Below are positions 1 through 7,546 of a DNA stretch of 23,984 nucleotides, piece by piece (the stretch's first letter is position 1; the number at the start of each line of letters is the position of its first letter). The stretch is from Candidatus Hodarchaeota archaeon. GTDB taxonomy: Archaea > Asgardarchaeota > Heimdallarchaeia > Hodarchaeales > Hodarchaeaceae. The DNA is taken from NCBI GenBank assembly GCA_016839665.1, contig JAEOTU010000271.1, forward strand, positions 1-23,984. Reading direction: 5' to 3'. The notes under the pieces are model-generated. The model did no database searches, was not told the DNA's origin, and saw only the letters and a list, made by a program, of their open reading frames with translations. A program made the position numbers and the translations under genes.

Positions 1-1
1 A

Positions 2-118
2 GTCATATTGGTAGGAAAGACGACGGGACAGATTGCTAAGAGGTATAAATTAAGAGAAGAATTTATTATTCTTTCTTCGAGCAGGGAAAATAGACTGCGA
101 GGCTCGTTGAATGAGTGA
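2..118 (+). CDS. C-terminal end of an unidentified upstream gene (partial)
   Basis: Frame 2 is open from the window edge to a TGA at 116-118 and encodes about 38 residues, beginning VILVGKTTGQIAKRYKLREE and ending GSLNE. Its stop overlaps the ATG of the next gene in the arrangement ATGAGTGA, the usual sign of translational coupling, so I take it as the tail of a real gene. The fragment is basic, with no cysteines and no motif I recognise. Its context (zinc-ribbon translation protein, then aEF-1 beta) hints at a translation-related role, but that is inference. Confidence 0.5.
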   Translation, partial: VILVGKTTGQIAKRYKLREEFIILSSSRENRLRGSLNE

Positions 119-293
119 AAACATACGAATGCAAAGATGTAATCCTTGTCAAGTAGCTATTATGCCTAGCCAACACGGAACAACCCGTTTTCCTTGCCCT
201 TCATGTGGAATGATTCCCATTATTCGTTGTGAACGGTGTCGAAAATTTGGGAACCGCTATACTTGTCCTAATTGTGGATTTAATGGCCCCTAA
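111..293 (+). CDS. Small zinc-ribbon protein, translation-associated (DUF1610/HVO_2753-like)
   Basis: This 60-residue protein is built almost entirely from zinc-knuckle motifs: CNPC at 10-13, CPSC at 29-32, CERC at 40-43 and CPNC at 52-55. That makes eight cysteines, enough for two zinc sites. The length and the repeated CPxCG pattern match the small archaeal zinc-ribbon proteins annotated as RNA-binding or translation-related, which are commonly found beside the gene for elongation factor 1-beta, as here (70 bp downstream). The ATG overlaps the stop of the upstream partial gene. The family assignment is by pattern and context; the molecular function is not well defined. Confidence 0.85.
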   Translation: MSENIRMQRCNPCQVAIMPSQHGTTRFPCPSCGMIPIIRCERCRKFGNRYTCPNCGFNGP

Positions 294-362
294 TGTCATG
301 CTCTTTAACTTAATAACGATTATCCAACGATCAACATAGAAAAATCTAGTTGAGGAATCATT

Positions 363-650
363 ATGTCGAATGTTTTATCGATATTGAAAGTAATTCCGAC
401 TTCGCCTGACGTCAATCGTGATGAGATTGTGGCTCGTGCCCAGGGTGAATTGCTCAAAGGTTTGGATTTAGAAATTCTAAAGAAGGAAGAGGAACCACTT
501 TTCTTTGGCTTATATGCGATTAAACTTTTTGTTAAAACAGCTGACTCAGATGAGGGAACTGAAACTCTCCAAAACTTTGAAGATCGTCTCCTTGCTCTAG
601 AAGAAGTGGATAATTGTGAGGTTGAGCTTCAAACGATCATTGATTATTAG
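363..650 (+). CDS. ef1b: Elongation factor 1-beta (aEF-1B)
   Basis: This 95-residue protein has the length and pattern of archaeal EF-1 beta, the guanine nucleotide exchange factor that reloads EF-1 alpha with GTP. It opens with a hydrophobic strand (VLSILKVIPTSPDVN), carries the EPLFFGLYAIKLFV segment in the middle and ends in the typical acidic strand EVDNCEVELQTIIDY. It is a single alpha-beta domain without signal or membrane segments, so cytosolic. The ATG has a GAGG Shine-Dalgarno about 8 nt upstream. It follows the zinc-ribbon gene and is followed by a hairpin plus T-run at 711-735, so the two probably share a transcript that ends before cdc48. Confidence 0.92.
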   Translation: MSNVLSILKVIPTSPDVNRDEIVARAQGELLKGLDLEILKKEEEPLFFGLYAIKLFVKTADSDEGTETLQNFEDRLLALEEVDNCEVELQTIIDY

Positions 651-710
651 ACTGACAATCTTGTTTAAGGGACTGTCTTTTTTTCACCGTGATAAGTATT
701 ATGATTTTGA

Positions 711-736
711 ACTGGTGTTTGAAACCAGGTTTTTTC
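711..736 (+). terminator. Hairpin followed by T6, downstream of ef1b
   Basis: CTGGT at 712-716 can pair with ACCAG at 724-728, and the stem is followed directly by six T at 730-735. A separate T7 run lies at 677-683. Archaea often terminate on T-runs alone, so both are plausible ends for the zinc-ribbon/ef1b transcript. They lie before the TATA box of cdc48. Confidence 0.5.
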
Positions 737-753
737 ATTATTTGACTATGTTG

Positions 754-760
754 TATAAAT
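754..760 (+). promoter_or_regulatory. TATA box of cdc48
   Basis: TATAAAT lies about 75 nt before the cdc48 start and just after the proposed terminator. A start of transcription about 25 nt downstream (near 783) would leave a leader of roughly 45-50 nt. Confidence 0.55.
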
Positions 761-830
761 CAAATCTATTTTAAACAGTGATTAGGTTAGCACTATTGAA
801 GTTTGGGATTCCGATAAAAATCATAACAGG

Positions 831-3026
831 TTGAGTATTTTGGCTAAAGAAGTCGTATTAAAGGTTGCTGAAGCCAGGCAGCGTGACGTGGGACGAGGGA
901 AGATTCGGATGGACGATATCAACATGCGTGAGATTGGAATCACCACTGGTGACGTAGTTGAGATCCGAGGAAGACAAAAAACAGGAGCTATTGCTTGGCC
1001 TGCTTATATAGAAGATCAAGGGGCGGGAATTGTACGAATGGATGGAATCATCCGAAGAAATGCCAAAGTTTCTTTAGAAGAGAATGTTCGTATTCGAAAA
1101 GCCCAGATTAAAGTAGCTAAAACGGTTAACATCGCACCAACTCGCCAAATTTCGCTTGATTATGGATTTGAAGCTTTTGTTAAACGTAAATTACTAGGAT
1201 ATCCTGTTTCTAAGAATGACACCGTACTCATTCCTATTTTAGGTAGATCCATCCCATTCATCGTGAACTCAACAACTCCCACAGATATTGTGCTTATCAC
1301 TGACACTACGAAGCTGAATGTCTCAGAAAAACCGATTTCCGAAACAGAAAACGGAATGCCTGGAGTTAGTTATGAAGACATTGGTGGATTGTCAGATGCA
1401 ATTCAACGAATCCGTGAAATGGTCGAACTTCCCCTGAAACATCCTGAACTCTTTAAAAAGTTGGGAATTGACCCACCGAAGGGAGTTTTATTACATGGAC
1501 CCCCGGGAACAGGGAAAACTCTCATTGCTAAGGCTGTAGCCAATGAATCCGAGGCCCACTTCATTCCAATTCAAGGGCCTGAGATTATGTCTAAGTTTTA
1601 CGGTGAAAGTGAAGCGAGGTTGCGCGAGATATTCAAAGAGGCTGAGGATAATGCTCCCAGTATTATTTTTATCGATGAGATCGACGCGATTGCTCCTAAA
1701 CGAGAGGAAGTTACTGGTGAAGTTGAACGCCGTGTTGTGGCTCAAATCTTAGCTTTGATGGATGGATTGGAAAGTCGCGGTGAAACAATCGTCATTGGAG
1801 CTACTAATCGTCCGAATGCAGTCGATCCTGCGTTACGTCGTCCTGGACGATTTGATCGTGAAATCGAAATTGGAGTTCCTGACATGAATGAACGTCTTGA
1901 AATCCTTCAGATCCATACTCGTAGAATGCCAGGGATAGAAGATGTCGATACTGAGAACCTTGCACTAATAACACATGGTTTTGTCGGTGCAGATCTCGCT
2001 GCACTCGGTCGTGAGGCTGCAATGAGGAAACTCCGAGAAATTCTACCAGACATCAATCTAAGTGAGGATACAATTCCTCCAGCAGTTCTTGATAACCTGA
2101 AAGTTGAAGATCGTCATTTTGAGGACGCATTAAAGGAAATTCATCCCTCAGCAATCAGGGAGGTATTCATTGAAGTTCCGAATGTTAAGTGGGAAAACAT
2201 TGGCGGCATGAATTCTATCAAACAAGAGCTTGCTGAAATTGTTGAGTGGCCATTGAAGCAAAAAGATAGTTTTCAACGACTAGGAATTAGCCCTCCTCGA
2301 GCAGTTCTTTTGTTTGGAGCACCAGGGACAGGGAAGACCTTATTGGCCAAGGCATTAGCTACAGAAAGCCAAGTCAACTTTATAAGTGTAAAAGGTCCTG
2401 AACTCCTTTCTAAATGGGTTGGTGAAAGTGAAAAAGCAGTTCGAGAAGTCTTTCGAAAAGCTCGTACTGCTGCACCAGCACTTGTTTTCTTCGATGAGAT
2501 TGATGCAGTTGCGACCCGTAGAGGAAGTGGTGACTCCTCTGGAGTAAACGAACGCGTTATCAGCCAACTCTTAACTGAATTGGCGGGGATAGAACCTTTA
2601 CGAGACGTAGTAGTTCTAGCTGCTACAAATCGTCCAGATATGATCGATCCCGCTCTTCTTAGACCAGGACGATTCGATCGGGTGGTCTACATTCCTCCTC
2701 CTGATGAGAAGAGTCGTAAGCTAATTTTTGAGGTTCATACGAGGAATATGCCATTAGCAGAGGACATCAATCTTGATCGATTGGCGAAAGAAACTGAATT
2801 CTATGTAGGAGCTGATATTGAAGCTATTTGTCGTGAAGCAGGTATGATGGCGCTTCGTGGAGGATTAGACACAAATATTATAGAATGGCGCCACTTTGAA
2901 GCCTCCCTGTCTAGAGTTCATTCATCCTGTACTCCAGAGATGATTAAATGGTATGAAACCCAAGAGTCCCAGTTCAGGAGAAGACTGGGTGTTGACTCTC
3001 ATCCTACAGTACCCCTATTTGGATAA
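831..3026 (+). CDS. cdc48: Cdc48/VCP-type AAA+ ATPase (archaeal VAT)
   Basis: This 731-residue protein is the archaeal homologue of p97/VCP, a hexameric unfoldase that feeds substrates to the proteasome and remodels complexes. An N-terminal substrate-binding domain (about 1-180; [20 protein letters not shown]) is followed by two AAA modules. D1 has Walker A GPPGTGKT at 223-230 and Walker B IDEID ending at 285. D2 has GAPGTGKT at 496-503 and FFDEID at 553-558. RRPGRFD-type second-region-of-homology motifs are present in both. Length is normal for the family. The called start is TTG at 831; AGGTTGAG just after it could be a Shine-Dalgarno for a second in-frame TTG at 840, giving a protein three residues shorter. 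A winged-helix gene follows after 25 bp. Confidence 0.97.
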   Translation: MSILAKEVVLKVAEARQRDVGRGKIRMDDINMREIGITTGDVVEIRGRQKTGAIAWPAYIEDQGAGIVRMDGIIRRNAKVSLEENVRIRKAQIKVAKTVNIAPTRQISLDYGFEAFVKRKLLGYPVSKNDTVLIPILGRSIPFIVNSTTPTDIVLITDTTKLNVSEKPISETENGMPGVSYEDIGGLSDAIQRIREMVELPLKHPELFKKLGIDPPKGVLLHGPPGTGKTLIAKAVANESEAHFIPIQGPEIMSKFYGESEARLREIFKEAEDNAPSIIFIDEIDAIAPKREEVTGEVERRVVAQILALMDGLESRGETIVIGATNRPNAVDPALRRPGRFDREIEIGVPDMNERLEILQIHTRRMPGIEDVDTENLALITHGFVGADLAALGREAAMRKLREILPDINLSEDTIPPAVLDNLKVEDRHFEDALKEIHPSAIREVFIEVPNVKWENIGGMNSIKQELAEIVEWPLKQKDSFQRLGISPPRAVLLFGAPGTGKTLLAKALATESQVNFISVKGPELLSKWVGESEKAVREVFRKARTAAPALVFFDEIDAVATRRGSGDSSGVNERVISQLLTELAGIEPLRDVVVLAATNRPDMIDPALLRPGRFDRVVYIPPPDEKSRKLIFEVHTRNMPLAEDINLDRLAKETEFYVGADIEAICREAGMMALRGGLDTNIIEWRHFEASLSRVHSSCTPEMIKWYETQESQFRRRLGVDSHPTVPLFG

Positions 3027-3051
3027 TACAACGTGAATTGCGGTAACAAAA

Positions 3052-3324
3052 ATGGTAACAAATAAATACCCTTATTGGAGACCATTTCCCTTAATTTTCT
3101 CAATTATGAATATAGTCGAACGTCGTGAGGGCGTTTTATTAGAGGATGATTTAATTCGATTATTAGAGAATGATGTTGGGGAAATCTCAGAACGGGAATT
3201 GAACCGTGCGTTAATGAAACTCGAAGTTAAAGGACTAATCCATGTTCAGACAATTAAAAAAAACCAGCGAGTTATTAAACGCATCGATCGCAAGCAGAAG
3301 TATCTACAGATTGGCGAAGATTAA
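3052..3324 (+). CDS. Small winged-helix protein downstream of cdc48
   Basis: This 90-residue protein contains one predicted winged-helix fold. RREGVLLEDDLIRLLEND is helix 1, SERELNRALMKLEVKGLIHVQ supplies the second and recognition helices, and the basic KKNQRVIKRIDRKQKYLQI looks like the wing. A different start at ATG 3106 (MNIVERREG) would remove a hydrophobic, poorly conserved-looking N-terminus and leave a compact 72-residue domain. It lies 25 bp behind cdc48, so is probably cotranscribed. It could bind DNA or RNA or act as a protein-interaction domain. The gene converges with the thiolase gene at 3335, only 10 bp away, so each transcript must end inside the other gene. I do not recognise a named family. 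Confidence 0.7.
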   Translation: MVTNKYPYWRPFPLIFSIMNIVERREGVLLEDDLIRLLENDVGEISERELNRALMKLEVKGLIHVQTIKKNQRVIKRIDRKQKYLQIGED

Positions 3325-3334
3325 TATCTTTTTA

Positions 3335-4279
3335 TTATTCTAATGGGTTTTTAAATCCAAGGTTTTTTAGGAGCAAACACACAGGACAAACCTCATGGGT
3401 GGAAACTTCACCGCACTTTTGACATAAAAATGGGGGATCAAGATTTGTTACTTTAGGTACATGTTGAGTGAGTGAATCATGAAGATTAACCACATTTTGT
3501 AATGTACTCGGTCGTTTTTTTTCCATTTCTGAAAGAAAAGTCCTGATGTCATTCCGCATTGCAGAAGAAGCATAAGGACAAGGAAACGAATGATATTCCA
3601 GTTCTTTTGCGTATGCATATTGAACTATTTCAGGTTCGGTTACACGTACAAATGGCCGAATTCGAGGGAGTAAAGAGTCAAACTTTTGAACAGGAGCACG
3701 AGTAAACCGTATAAATTTCGAAAAATCTCCACGTACTAGATTCATCAGGATGGACTGCGCTTCATCGTCTAAATTATGTGCTGTAGCAATTTTTGTTGCA
3801 TTTACTTGCCTAGCTGCATAATTTAACGCCCGACGACGCAGAATACCACAAATTGCACAAGCTGACATAGTGTGTTTCATAGTAAGACTTTTTTCTATGA
3901 TTTGATCTAAGGTTGCACCATAAATCTGTTTGAACGACATTATTTCATGGGGAATCTGATACTTTTGCGTGATTTTCCGAGTGATTTCTAGACAATCGTC
4001 TCTATATCCTTTAATTCCCTCATCAATTGTTATTGCTGTCAATGTGCACTGAGGAAATCGTTCCTTGAGCTTAGAGAGGATATCAAGAAGCACTGTACTA
4101 TCTTTTCCCCCCGAGTACCCTAATCCAATGTGATCCTCTCTTTTTAGCATATTATAACGATTAATAGTTTTCTGGACTCGATCTTCAATTAATCCAGTGA
4201 AATGTGTTTTACAATATACTTTCTTTGATTGAAAATCTCGGATAAAAGGAGGATTTTGGCAACAATTTGATTGTAACAT
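3335..4279 (-). CDS. ncs6: tRNA 2-thiolation PP-loop ATPase, TtuA/Ncs6 (TtcA) family
   Basis: This 314-residue enzyme adenylates a tRNA uridine so that sulfur can be inserted, giving 2-thiouridine. The PP-loop GYSGGKDST has its SGGKDS at 56-61. The catalytic cysteine pair is in CAIC at 141-144, with a further cysteine at 234 (FPCPYAS); this triad holds the Fe-S cluster in the TtuA group. ATAHNLDDEAQ at 166-175 is a family signature. A C-terminal zinc ribbon is intact (C286, C289, C298, C301). The N-terminal zinc finger looks altered: the expected C-x2-C is replaced by adjacent C6-C7, paired with C23-x2-H26. It is the last gene of the long minus-strand operon, 20 bp after the DUF3194-like gene. 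Whether it modifies U34 (Ncs6-like) or U54 (TtuA-like) cannot be told from the sequence. Confidence 0.88.
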   Translation of the reverse strand: MLQSNCCQNPPFIRDFQSKKVYCKTHFTGLIEDRVQKTINRYNMLKREDHIGLGYSGGKDSTVLLDILSKLKERFPQCTLTAITIDEGIKGYRDDCLEITRKITQKYQIPHEIMSFKQIYGATLDQIIEKSLTMKHTMSACAICGILRRRALNYAARQVNATKIATAHNLDDEAQSILMNLVRGDFSKFIRFTRAPVQKFDSLLPRIRPFVRVTEPEIVQYAYAKELEYHSFPCPYASSAMRNDIRTFLSEMEKKRPSTLQNVVNLHDSLTQHVPKVTNLDPPFLCQKCGEVSTHEVCPVCLLLKNLGFKNPLE

Positions 4280-4299
4280 GATCTAACTTCAAAAAGTTG

Positions 4300-4587
4300 T
4301 TATTTCTTATTCTGACTTTTGATACGGACAACAAAAGGGGGACACATCTGATCTGCTGCTTTGATACCGTGTTCAACTGCTTCTTCAGCGATTTTTTGTA
4401 CATCAAAATTAGAAAATGGGGATAATTCTAGATACAGCTCAATGTTGATAATGAGTTCTTCATTATCTGACAATTCGAGGTTAATATCAATCATATCGTC
4501 AGACAAATCTTCTCCGACTTTGGTGGCTAGAAACTGATGAATTTTGACGTATAATTGATCAATTATTTCATCCAGTTCATTAATCAT
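4300..4587 (-). CDS. DUF3194-like small protein next to prefoldin beta
   Basis: This small acidic protein has about 95 residues from ATG 4587. An upstream GTG at 4599 is in frame, but the GTGGATC around it looks more like the ribosome-binding site. An amphipathic N-terminal helix (ELDEIIDQLYVKIHQFLATKV) is followed by strands (MIDINLELSDNEELIINIELYLEL), another helix (NFDVQKIAEEAVEHGIKAADQM) and a basic tail PPFVVRIKSQNKK. Archaeal DUF3194 proteins have this size and lie immediately downstream of prefoldin beta, as here (about 45 bp). The family name is from memory of gene order and is tentative. No catalytic motif is visible; function unknown. Confidence 0.7.
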   Translation of the reverse strand: MINELDEIIDQLYVKIHQFLATKVGEDLSDDMIDINLELSDNEELIINIELYLELSPFSNFDVQKIAEEAVEHGIKAADQMCPPFVVRIKSQNKK

Positions 4588-4633
4588 CAATAGATCCACA
4601 TTGAAAAGTTAAGTGGCTTTAGAATTCCACTTT

Positions 4634-4996
4634 TTAATTGGATTGTTGCGAGTCACTCAATTGTTCACTCAATCGCGCTTGTAATTCCTCAAAACGTTTG
4701 GAGTTTTGGGCTTCTTGGGAAGAAAAGCTTTTTTGTTTTAATTCAAGAAGTTCAACCCTATCAGATAATTCCTTTAGCACATCACTAACTTTTTTTGGAA
4801 ACATTACTGTTCCTATAGATTTATAAACTTGAGAATCGGGTTCCAGCTTCTGAAGCTCCTTTTTGGTCATCTCAATTTCTGAAAGTGTTCGAGAAATCTC
4901 GGCTTGCTGAATTCGTAGATTTCGAACAGTTTGTTCCAGCTGTTGGAGTCTTAAGAGTTGTTCCTGTTTAGCTGGTGAGAGTTCACGGAGTGCCAT
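4634..4996 (-). CDS. pfdB: Prefoldin subunit beta
   Basis: This protein of about 120 residues is the beta subunit of the jellyfish-shaped chaperone that hands unfolded proteins to the thermosome. It shows two long coiled-coil helices (LSPAKQEQLLRLQQLEQTVR and VSDVLKELSDRVELLELKQK) joined by the beta-hairpin KLEPDSQVYKSIGTVMF, which is the prefoldin beta signature. The C-terminus is a charged, glutamine-rich tail. I prefer ATG 4996 (MALRELSP) to the in-frame GTG at 5008, which adds only MVLK and lies in the likely ribosome-binding region. It sits between pcc1 and the DUF3194-like gene, as in many archaea. Confidence 0.9.
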   Translation of the reverse strand: MALRELSPAKQEQLLRLQQLEQTVRNLRIQQAEISRTLSEIEMTKKELQKLEPDSQVYKSIGTVMFPKKVSDVLKELSDRVELLELKQKSFSSQEAQNSKRFEELQARLSEQLSDSQQSN

Positions 4997-5066
4997 TTTC
5001 AATACCACAAATTTCTATCACTTTGTTTGATTATTTCCTCGTTGACTATTCGACTCTACCTAGTGG

Positions 5067-5330
5067 TTAAAAGTTTGTTTTTAAGAAAGTTGTGACTGCT
5101 TCTGTGGTGGCTGAAATCCATCGTAGGACGGAGCTTATGGTTGCCTTAGCCGCATTAATATCTTGAGCGGTGATATTAATTTCTATTTCTTGCTTTATTA
5201 TCGATATGGAAACTTTAGATCGTTCAAAACGGTATTTTTGAATCTCAGGCAACAAAGATTTGTAGATAATTTGAGCTTGAGTTTCAGAATTATAATTGAT
5301 TGTAAAATTAACTTTAAACTTGTTATTCAT
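5067..5330 (-). CDS. pcc1: KEOPS complex subunit Pcc1
   Basis: This 87-residue protein matches the small Pcc1 fold. An N-terminal strand (FKVNFTINYNSETQAQIIYKSLLPE) is followed by a charged strand (VSISIIKQEIEINITAQD), then the diagnostic C-terminal helix with ATISSVLRWISATTEAV (the LRW motif). Pcc1 is the dimerisation subunit of KEOPS, which with Kae1 and Bud32 makes N6-threonylcarbamoyladenosine at tRNA position 37. The position between the exosome/L37Ae genes and prefoldin beta is the conserved archaeal order. The ATG is preceded by a GCGGAAATA leader that lies at the edge of the unusual non-coding stretch 5331-5746. Confidence 0.88.
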   Translation of the reverse strand: MNNKFKVNFTINYNSETQAQIIYKSLLPEIQKYRFERSKVSISIIKQEIEINITAQDINAAKATISSVLRWISATTEAVTTFLKTNF

Positions 5331-5746
5331 TATTTCCGCATTCTGTCAAGGTTATCACAAACGCTATCAAATCTAGTCATTTGTGTTCACATGAGGTCAT
5401 CAACTAGCTCGTTACCGGTGCTAGTCTCCATCGTGTGGGATGTAACCCCACATCCTCTATCCTGTCCATTTGTCAGACAAACTTTCAGGAGTGCTTTTAT
5501 AACGCTACTCTCAATCATGACTTACAATGATTCGGTTTGTATGTCTAGCTCAAAATTGTTTGCTCGCCTGACCATTTCCCGTTGCAATTGGGACGAATGC
5601 GAAAAGCTAGGTTTCTCACCCGTTGATACTAGACCCGTCTTAATCATAGATTCTGATGATTTATTACCCGATTTACTCTTAAAAATGTTTTCTTTTCATG
5701 GATTTACTAGTTCTGAGGCTATCATCTGAATAGAAATATTATAAAC
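5331..5746 (-). ncRNA. Non-coding stretch with hairpins and high GC; candidate structured RNA
   Basis: These 416 bases inside an otherwise tight operon hold no convincing gene on either strand. I count about 45% GC over 5401-5640, against 17-32% in two 60-base blocks at 13441-13560. Read on the minus strand it can form GGATGT/ACATCC (5439-5456) and ACTAGC/GCTAGT around 5405-5427 (6 bp, 11-nt loop). An outer GTCTAG/CTAGAC pair (near 5630 and 5545) encloses small stems such as TCCC/GGGA. A TATA-like TTTATAATA on the minus strand (5737-5745) directly follows the Brix stop and would start a transcript near 5715. RpoP, often found around here in archaea, is absent: there are no CxxC codon pairs. 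Strand and identity are inference; it could also be a long leader of pcc1. Confidence 0.35.
5737..5745 (-). promoter_or_regulatory. TATA-like box between the Brix gene and the non-coding stretch
   Basis: On the minus strand TTTATAATA lies within a few bases of the Brix stop codon. It would direct transcription from about 5715 through 5331-5746 into pcc1. It may be an internal operon promoter; AT-rich sequence makes chance occurrence possible. Confidence 0.35.
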
Positions 5747-6280
5747 TTAACACATTTTAGTGAGAATATGAATAGTATAAAGAGGATCTGATATTGATGA
5801 GATCCCCTGAACAGCTTGACCAATAAGGTAATTTTGTTTTTCTTGTCTAAAGAAAATTGTTAGCACTTTTCTATCAGGACTATGTTGTGAGGTCTGAATA
5901 ATATCTTGAAAAAAGTCAGTAATTTTTCCTTTCTTTGATTCATTTACCTCTCGTGAAAATTTGAGCTGAACACTCTCAATCACAACTCGATTTTTCTTGT
6001 CGTGTTTGGATAGTGAGATCACATCACTCAATTCAATAGTGGCTTCTATTGATTGAGGTTTTTCTTCAATTGAATACGCTTTTGCTATTACCCGATCTTT
6101 TTCTGAAGTTCTTTGGAAGATTAGGAGTCGAGAAAATTCCTTATTCTTACAATATGTAAAAAGGCTATTTAGACTTAATGAACCTCGGTTCATTTTCTGA
6201 GAGTTAGGGAAAGAGAGAGAGATAATTTTACTCACTCGACGTAAATAATGTGTGGGATTTCGAGAGGTTGTTATCAACAT
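5747..6280 (-). CDS. Brix domain protein (archaeal IMP4/Brix-like ribosome biogenesis factor)
   Basis: This 177-residue protein begins MLITTSRNPTHYLRRVSKII, the characteristic Brix opening (ITTSRxP) of the family that includes Imp4, Rpf1, Brx1 and Ssf1. It continues with the alternating strand/helix pattern of a single Brix domain and has no extra domain, as in other archaeal members. Known family members bind pre-rRNA during subunit assembly. It lies 77 bp behind rpl37ae in a cluster of exosome and ribosome biogenesis genes, which fits. The start is ATG 6280 with GAGGT upstream. Sequence drift in this family is high, so the exact eukaryotic counterpart cannot be named. Confidence 0.85.
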   Translation of the reverse strand: MLITTSRNPTHYLRRVSKIISLSFPNSQKMNRGSLSLNSLFTYCKNKEFSRLLIFQRTSEKDRVIAKAYSIEEKPQSIEATIELSDVISLSKHDKKNRVVIESVQLKFSREVNESKKGKITDFFQDIIQTSQHSPDRKVLTIFFRQEKQNYLIGQAVQGISSISDPLYTIHILTKMC

Positions 6281-6357
6281 CTTGGATTAGACCTCTCATG
6301 ATCCATTCTGATTCAATCTTGTTATATGAATCATTTCAATTGAGCCAGAAAAGAAAA

Positions 6358-6633
6358 TCATGTTTCTGTTTGACTAGACAAACGTTTTGCTGTTCGTGAA
6401 GCGATTTTTCCTCCTGGAGTCTCTGGAGTCCACGAGCCACCAGTGAATCGGAAACCACAGAAAGAACATTCCCATATTCCAATTGAAGCTCGACTTACCT
6501 TTTTTGAGTTACAGGAAGGGCACGTGTGTCTTATTTTTAGATTCCTTTCTATTTTGTGTATTCTTTTTCGGATGGTGGCACCATATCTTGTACCGAAACG
6601 ACCTGTGGTTCCTACTTTCTTAGTTCGTCCCAT
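6358..6633 (-). CDS. rpl37ae: 50S ribosomal protein L37Ae
   Basis: This is a 91-residue zinc-binding large-subunit protein, very basic at the N-terminus (MGRTKKVGTTGRFGTRYGAT) with the zinc ribbon C38-x2-C41 ... C56-x2-C59 and the conserved WECSFCGFRFTGG. Length and motif order match archaeal L37Ae. An in-frame ATG at 6642 would add three residues. However, GGTGA stands only one base before it and at a normal distance (about 10 nt) from the ATG at 6633, where homologues also begin. It lies 47 bp after rrp42 and before the Brix gene, within the exosome superoperon. Confidence 0.94.
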   Translation of the reverse strand: MGRTKKVGTTGRFGTRYGATIRKRIHKIERNLKIRHTCPSCNSKKVSRASIGIWECSFCGFRFTGGSWTPETPGGKIASRTAKRLSSQTET

Positions 6634-6680
6634 TGTTATCATATCACCGTCTTTAAATATTAGTTTTTTATCTTTTGAAA

Positions 6681-7535
6681 TTAGAAGTCAAACCTAAACA
6701 TTTCTCTAGGTTCGGTAATTTGTGAATTTTGGTCAATAAGTTCTAATAATTCCTTCACATGAACAGTTGCTTTCTCCAAAATTGTTAAAATTTCCTCCGT
6801 CGTGAATATTCCTGATTCTCCTTTCTGCATCGAACATATTAACCCCTCACTGGTGATCGCGACAGAAAATCGTGCTGTCTTTCCGCGATCCTCAATCAGG
6901 TTAGGATCGTACAAGATGAAATCATTGACCTTAATATAAGTTAAACTTGCTACACAACCGTTTCTTGGTAATGGCTCCACTTCATCTAACAAGGTGACTT
7001 CGTCTGTTTCCTCGTCGATAGAGACCTTTTTTAATTTTGTATTGGCAAGGGCTGCCATCGCTGCGAGAGCTGAGGCATCTATTAAATTTCCTCCGTCGTC
7101 AAGTATATAAATATCTACAAAGAGAATCCAAACCATTTTTCCAGGAACGACACATAATTTGGATCCTTTCATTGGAATGACTTTACTTTCACGGATTCCA
7201 CGATCCACAATGCGAGCCATTTCAATAGCTTCTGGTCTTGGTGGACCACTTTCATGAGATGGTGAAGAAATCGGTGATAATTCGAGGTTCACTGTAATAA
7301 CACCATCATTTGGAGTGTCAGGAAAAGGAGACCCTAATTGGGTTTTTACACCAGCCAAGACAACAGTTTTCCCCCATTTTACCATTGCAGAACCCTCGGC
7401 TTTTTTAATAACGTTTGGTACAATTTGAATTGGACGACCCTCCCAAAATCCACGAGTATCAAGTCGATCCCCTTTAGCTAGTAAATCAACCAAATATTTT
7501 CTTTCAAGACTACCAATTATATCTTCTGATTTCAA
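6681..7535 (-). CDS. rrp42: Exosome subunit Rrp42 (non-catalytic RNase PH-like)
   Basis: This 284-residue RNase PH-fold protein forms the hexameric ring of the archaeal exosome with Rrp41 and helps position RNA, but lacks the phosphorolytic residues. Visible family motifs are DRLDTRGFWEGRPI (23-36), AEGSAMVKWGKTVVLAGVKT (46-65), the acidic NLELSPISSPSHESGPP stretch and a conserved D-x-D strand (FVDIYILDDGGNLIDAS). The start is TTG 7535, supported by AGGTGA seven bases upstream; this Shine-Dalgarno overlaps the TAG of rrp41, so translation is probably coupled. An ATG five bases earlier is out of frame and hits an immediate stop. Confidence 0.95.
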   Translation of the reverse strand: MKSEDIIGSLERKYLVDLLAKGDRLDTRGFWEGRPIQIVPNVIKKAEGSAMVKWGKTVVLAGVKTQLGSPFPDTPNDGVITVNLELSPISSPSHESGPPRPEAIEMARIVDRGIRESKVIPMKGSKLCVVPGKMVWILFVDIYILDDGGNLIDASALAAMAALANTKLKKVSIDEETDEVTLLDEVEPLPRNGCVASLTYIKVNDFILYDPNLIEDRGKTARFSVAITSEGLICSMQKGESGIFTTEEILTILEKATVHVKELLELIDQNSQITEPREMFRFDF

Positions 7536-7546
7536 CGCATTCTCAC

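Noticed and set aside
5163..5729. 188-codon plus-strand reading frame across pcc1 and the adjacent gap
   Set aside because: It overlaps pcc1 in antisense, its protein has no recognisable motif or sensible composition, and there is no ribosome-binding site. It is probably open by chance because of the GC-rich non-coding stretch.
5331..5746. RNase P RNA on the minus strand
   Set aside because: Fragments such as GACAGAA near 5340, AGATTTGATAG, GAGCAAAC and one long-range 8-bp pairing recall RNase P regions. However, the conserved GAGGAAAGTCC block is missing and the 3' end would run into pcc1. A covariance-model search would decide.
5331..5746. rpoP (RNA polymerase subunit P)
   Set aside because: It was expected from archaeal gene order, but none of the three minus-strand frames has the CxxC pairs of RpoP.
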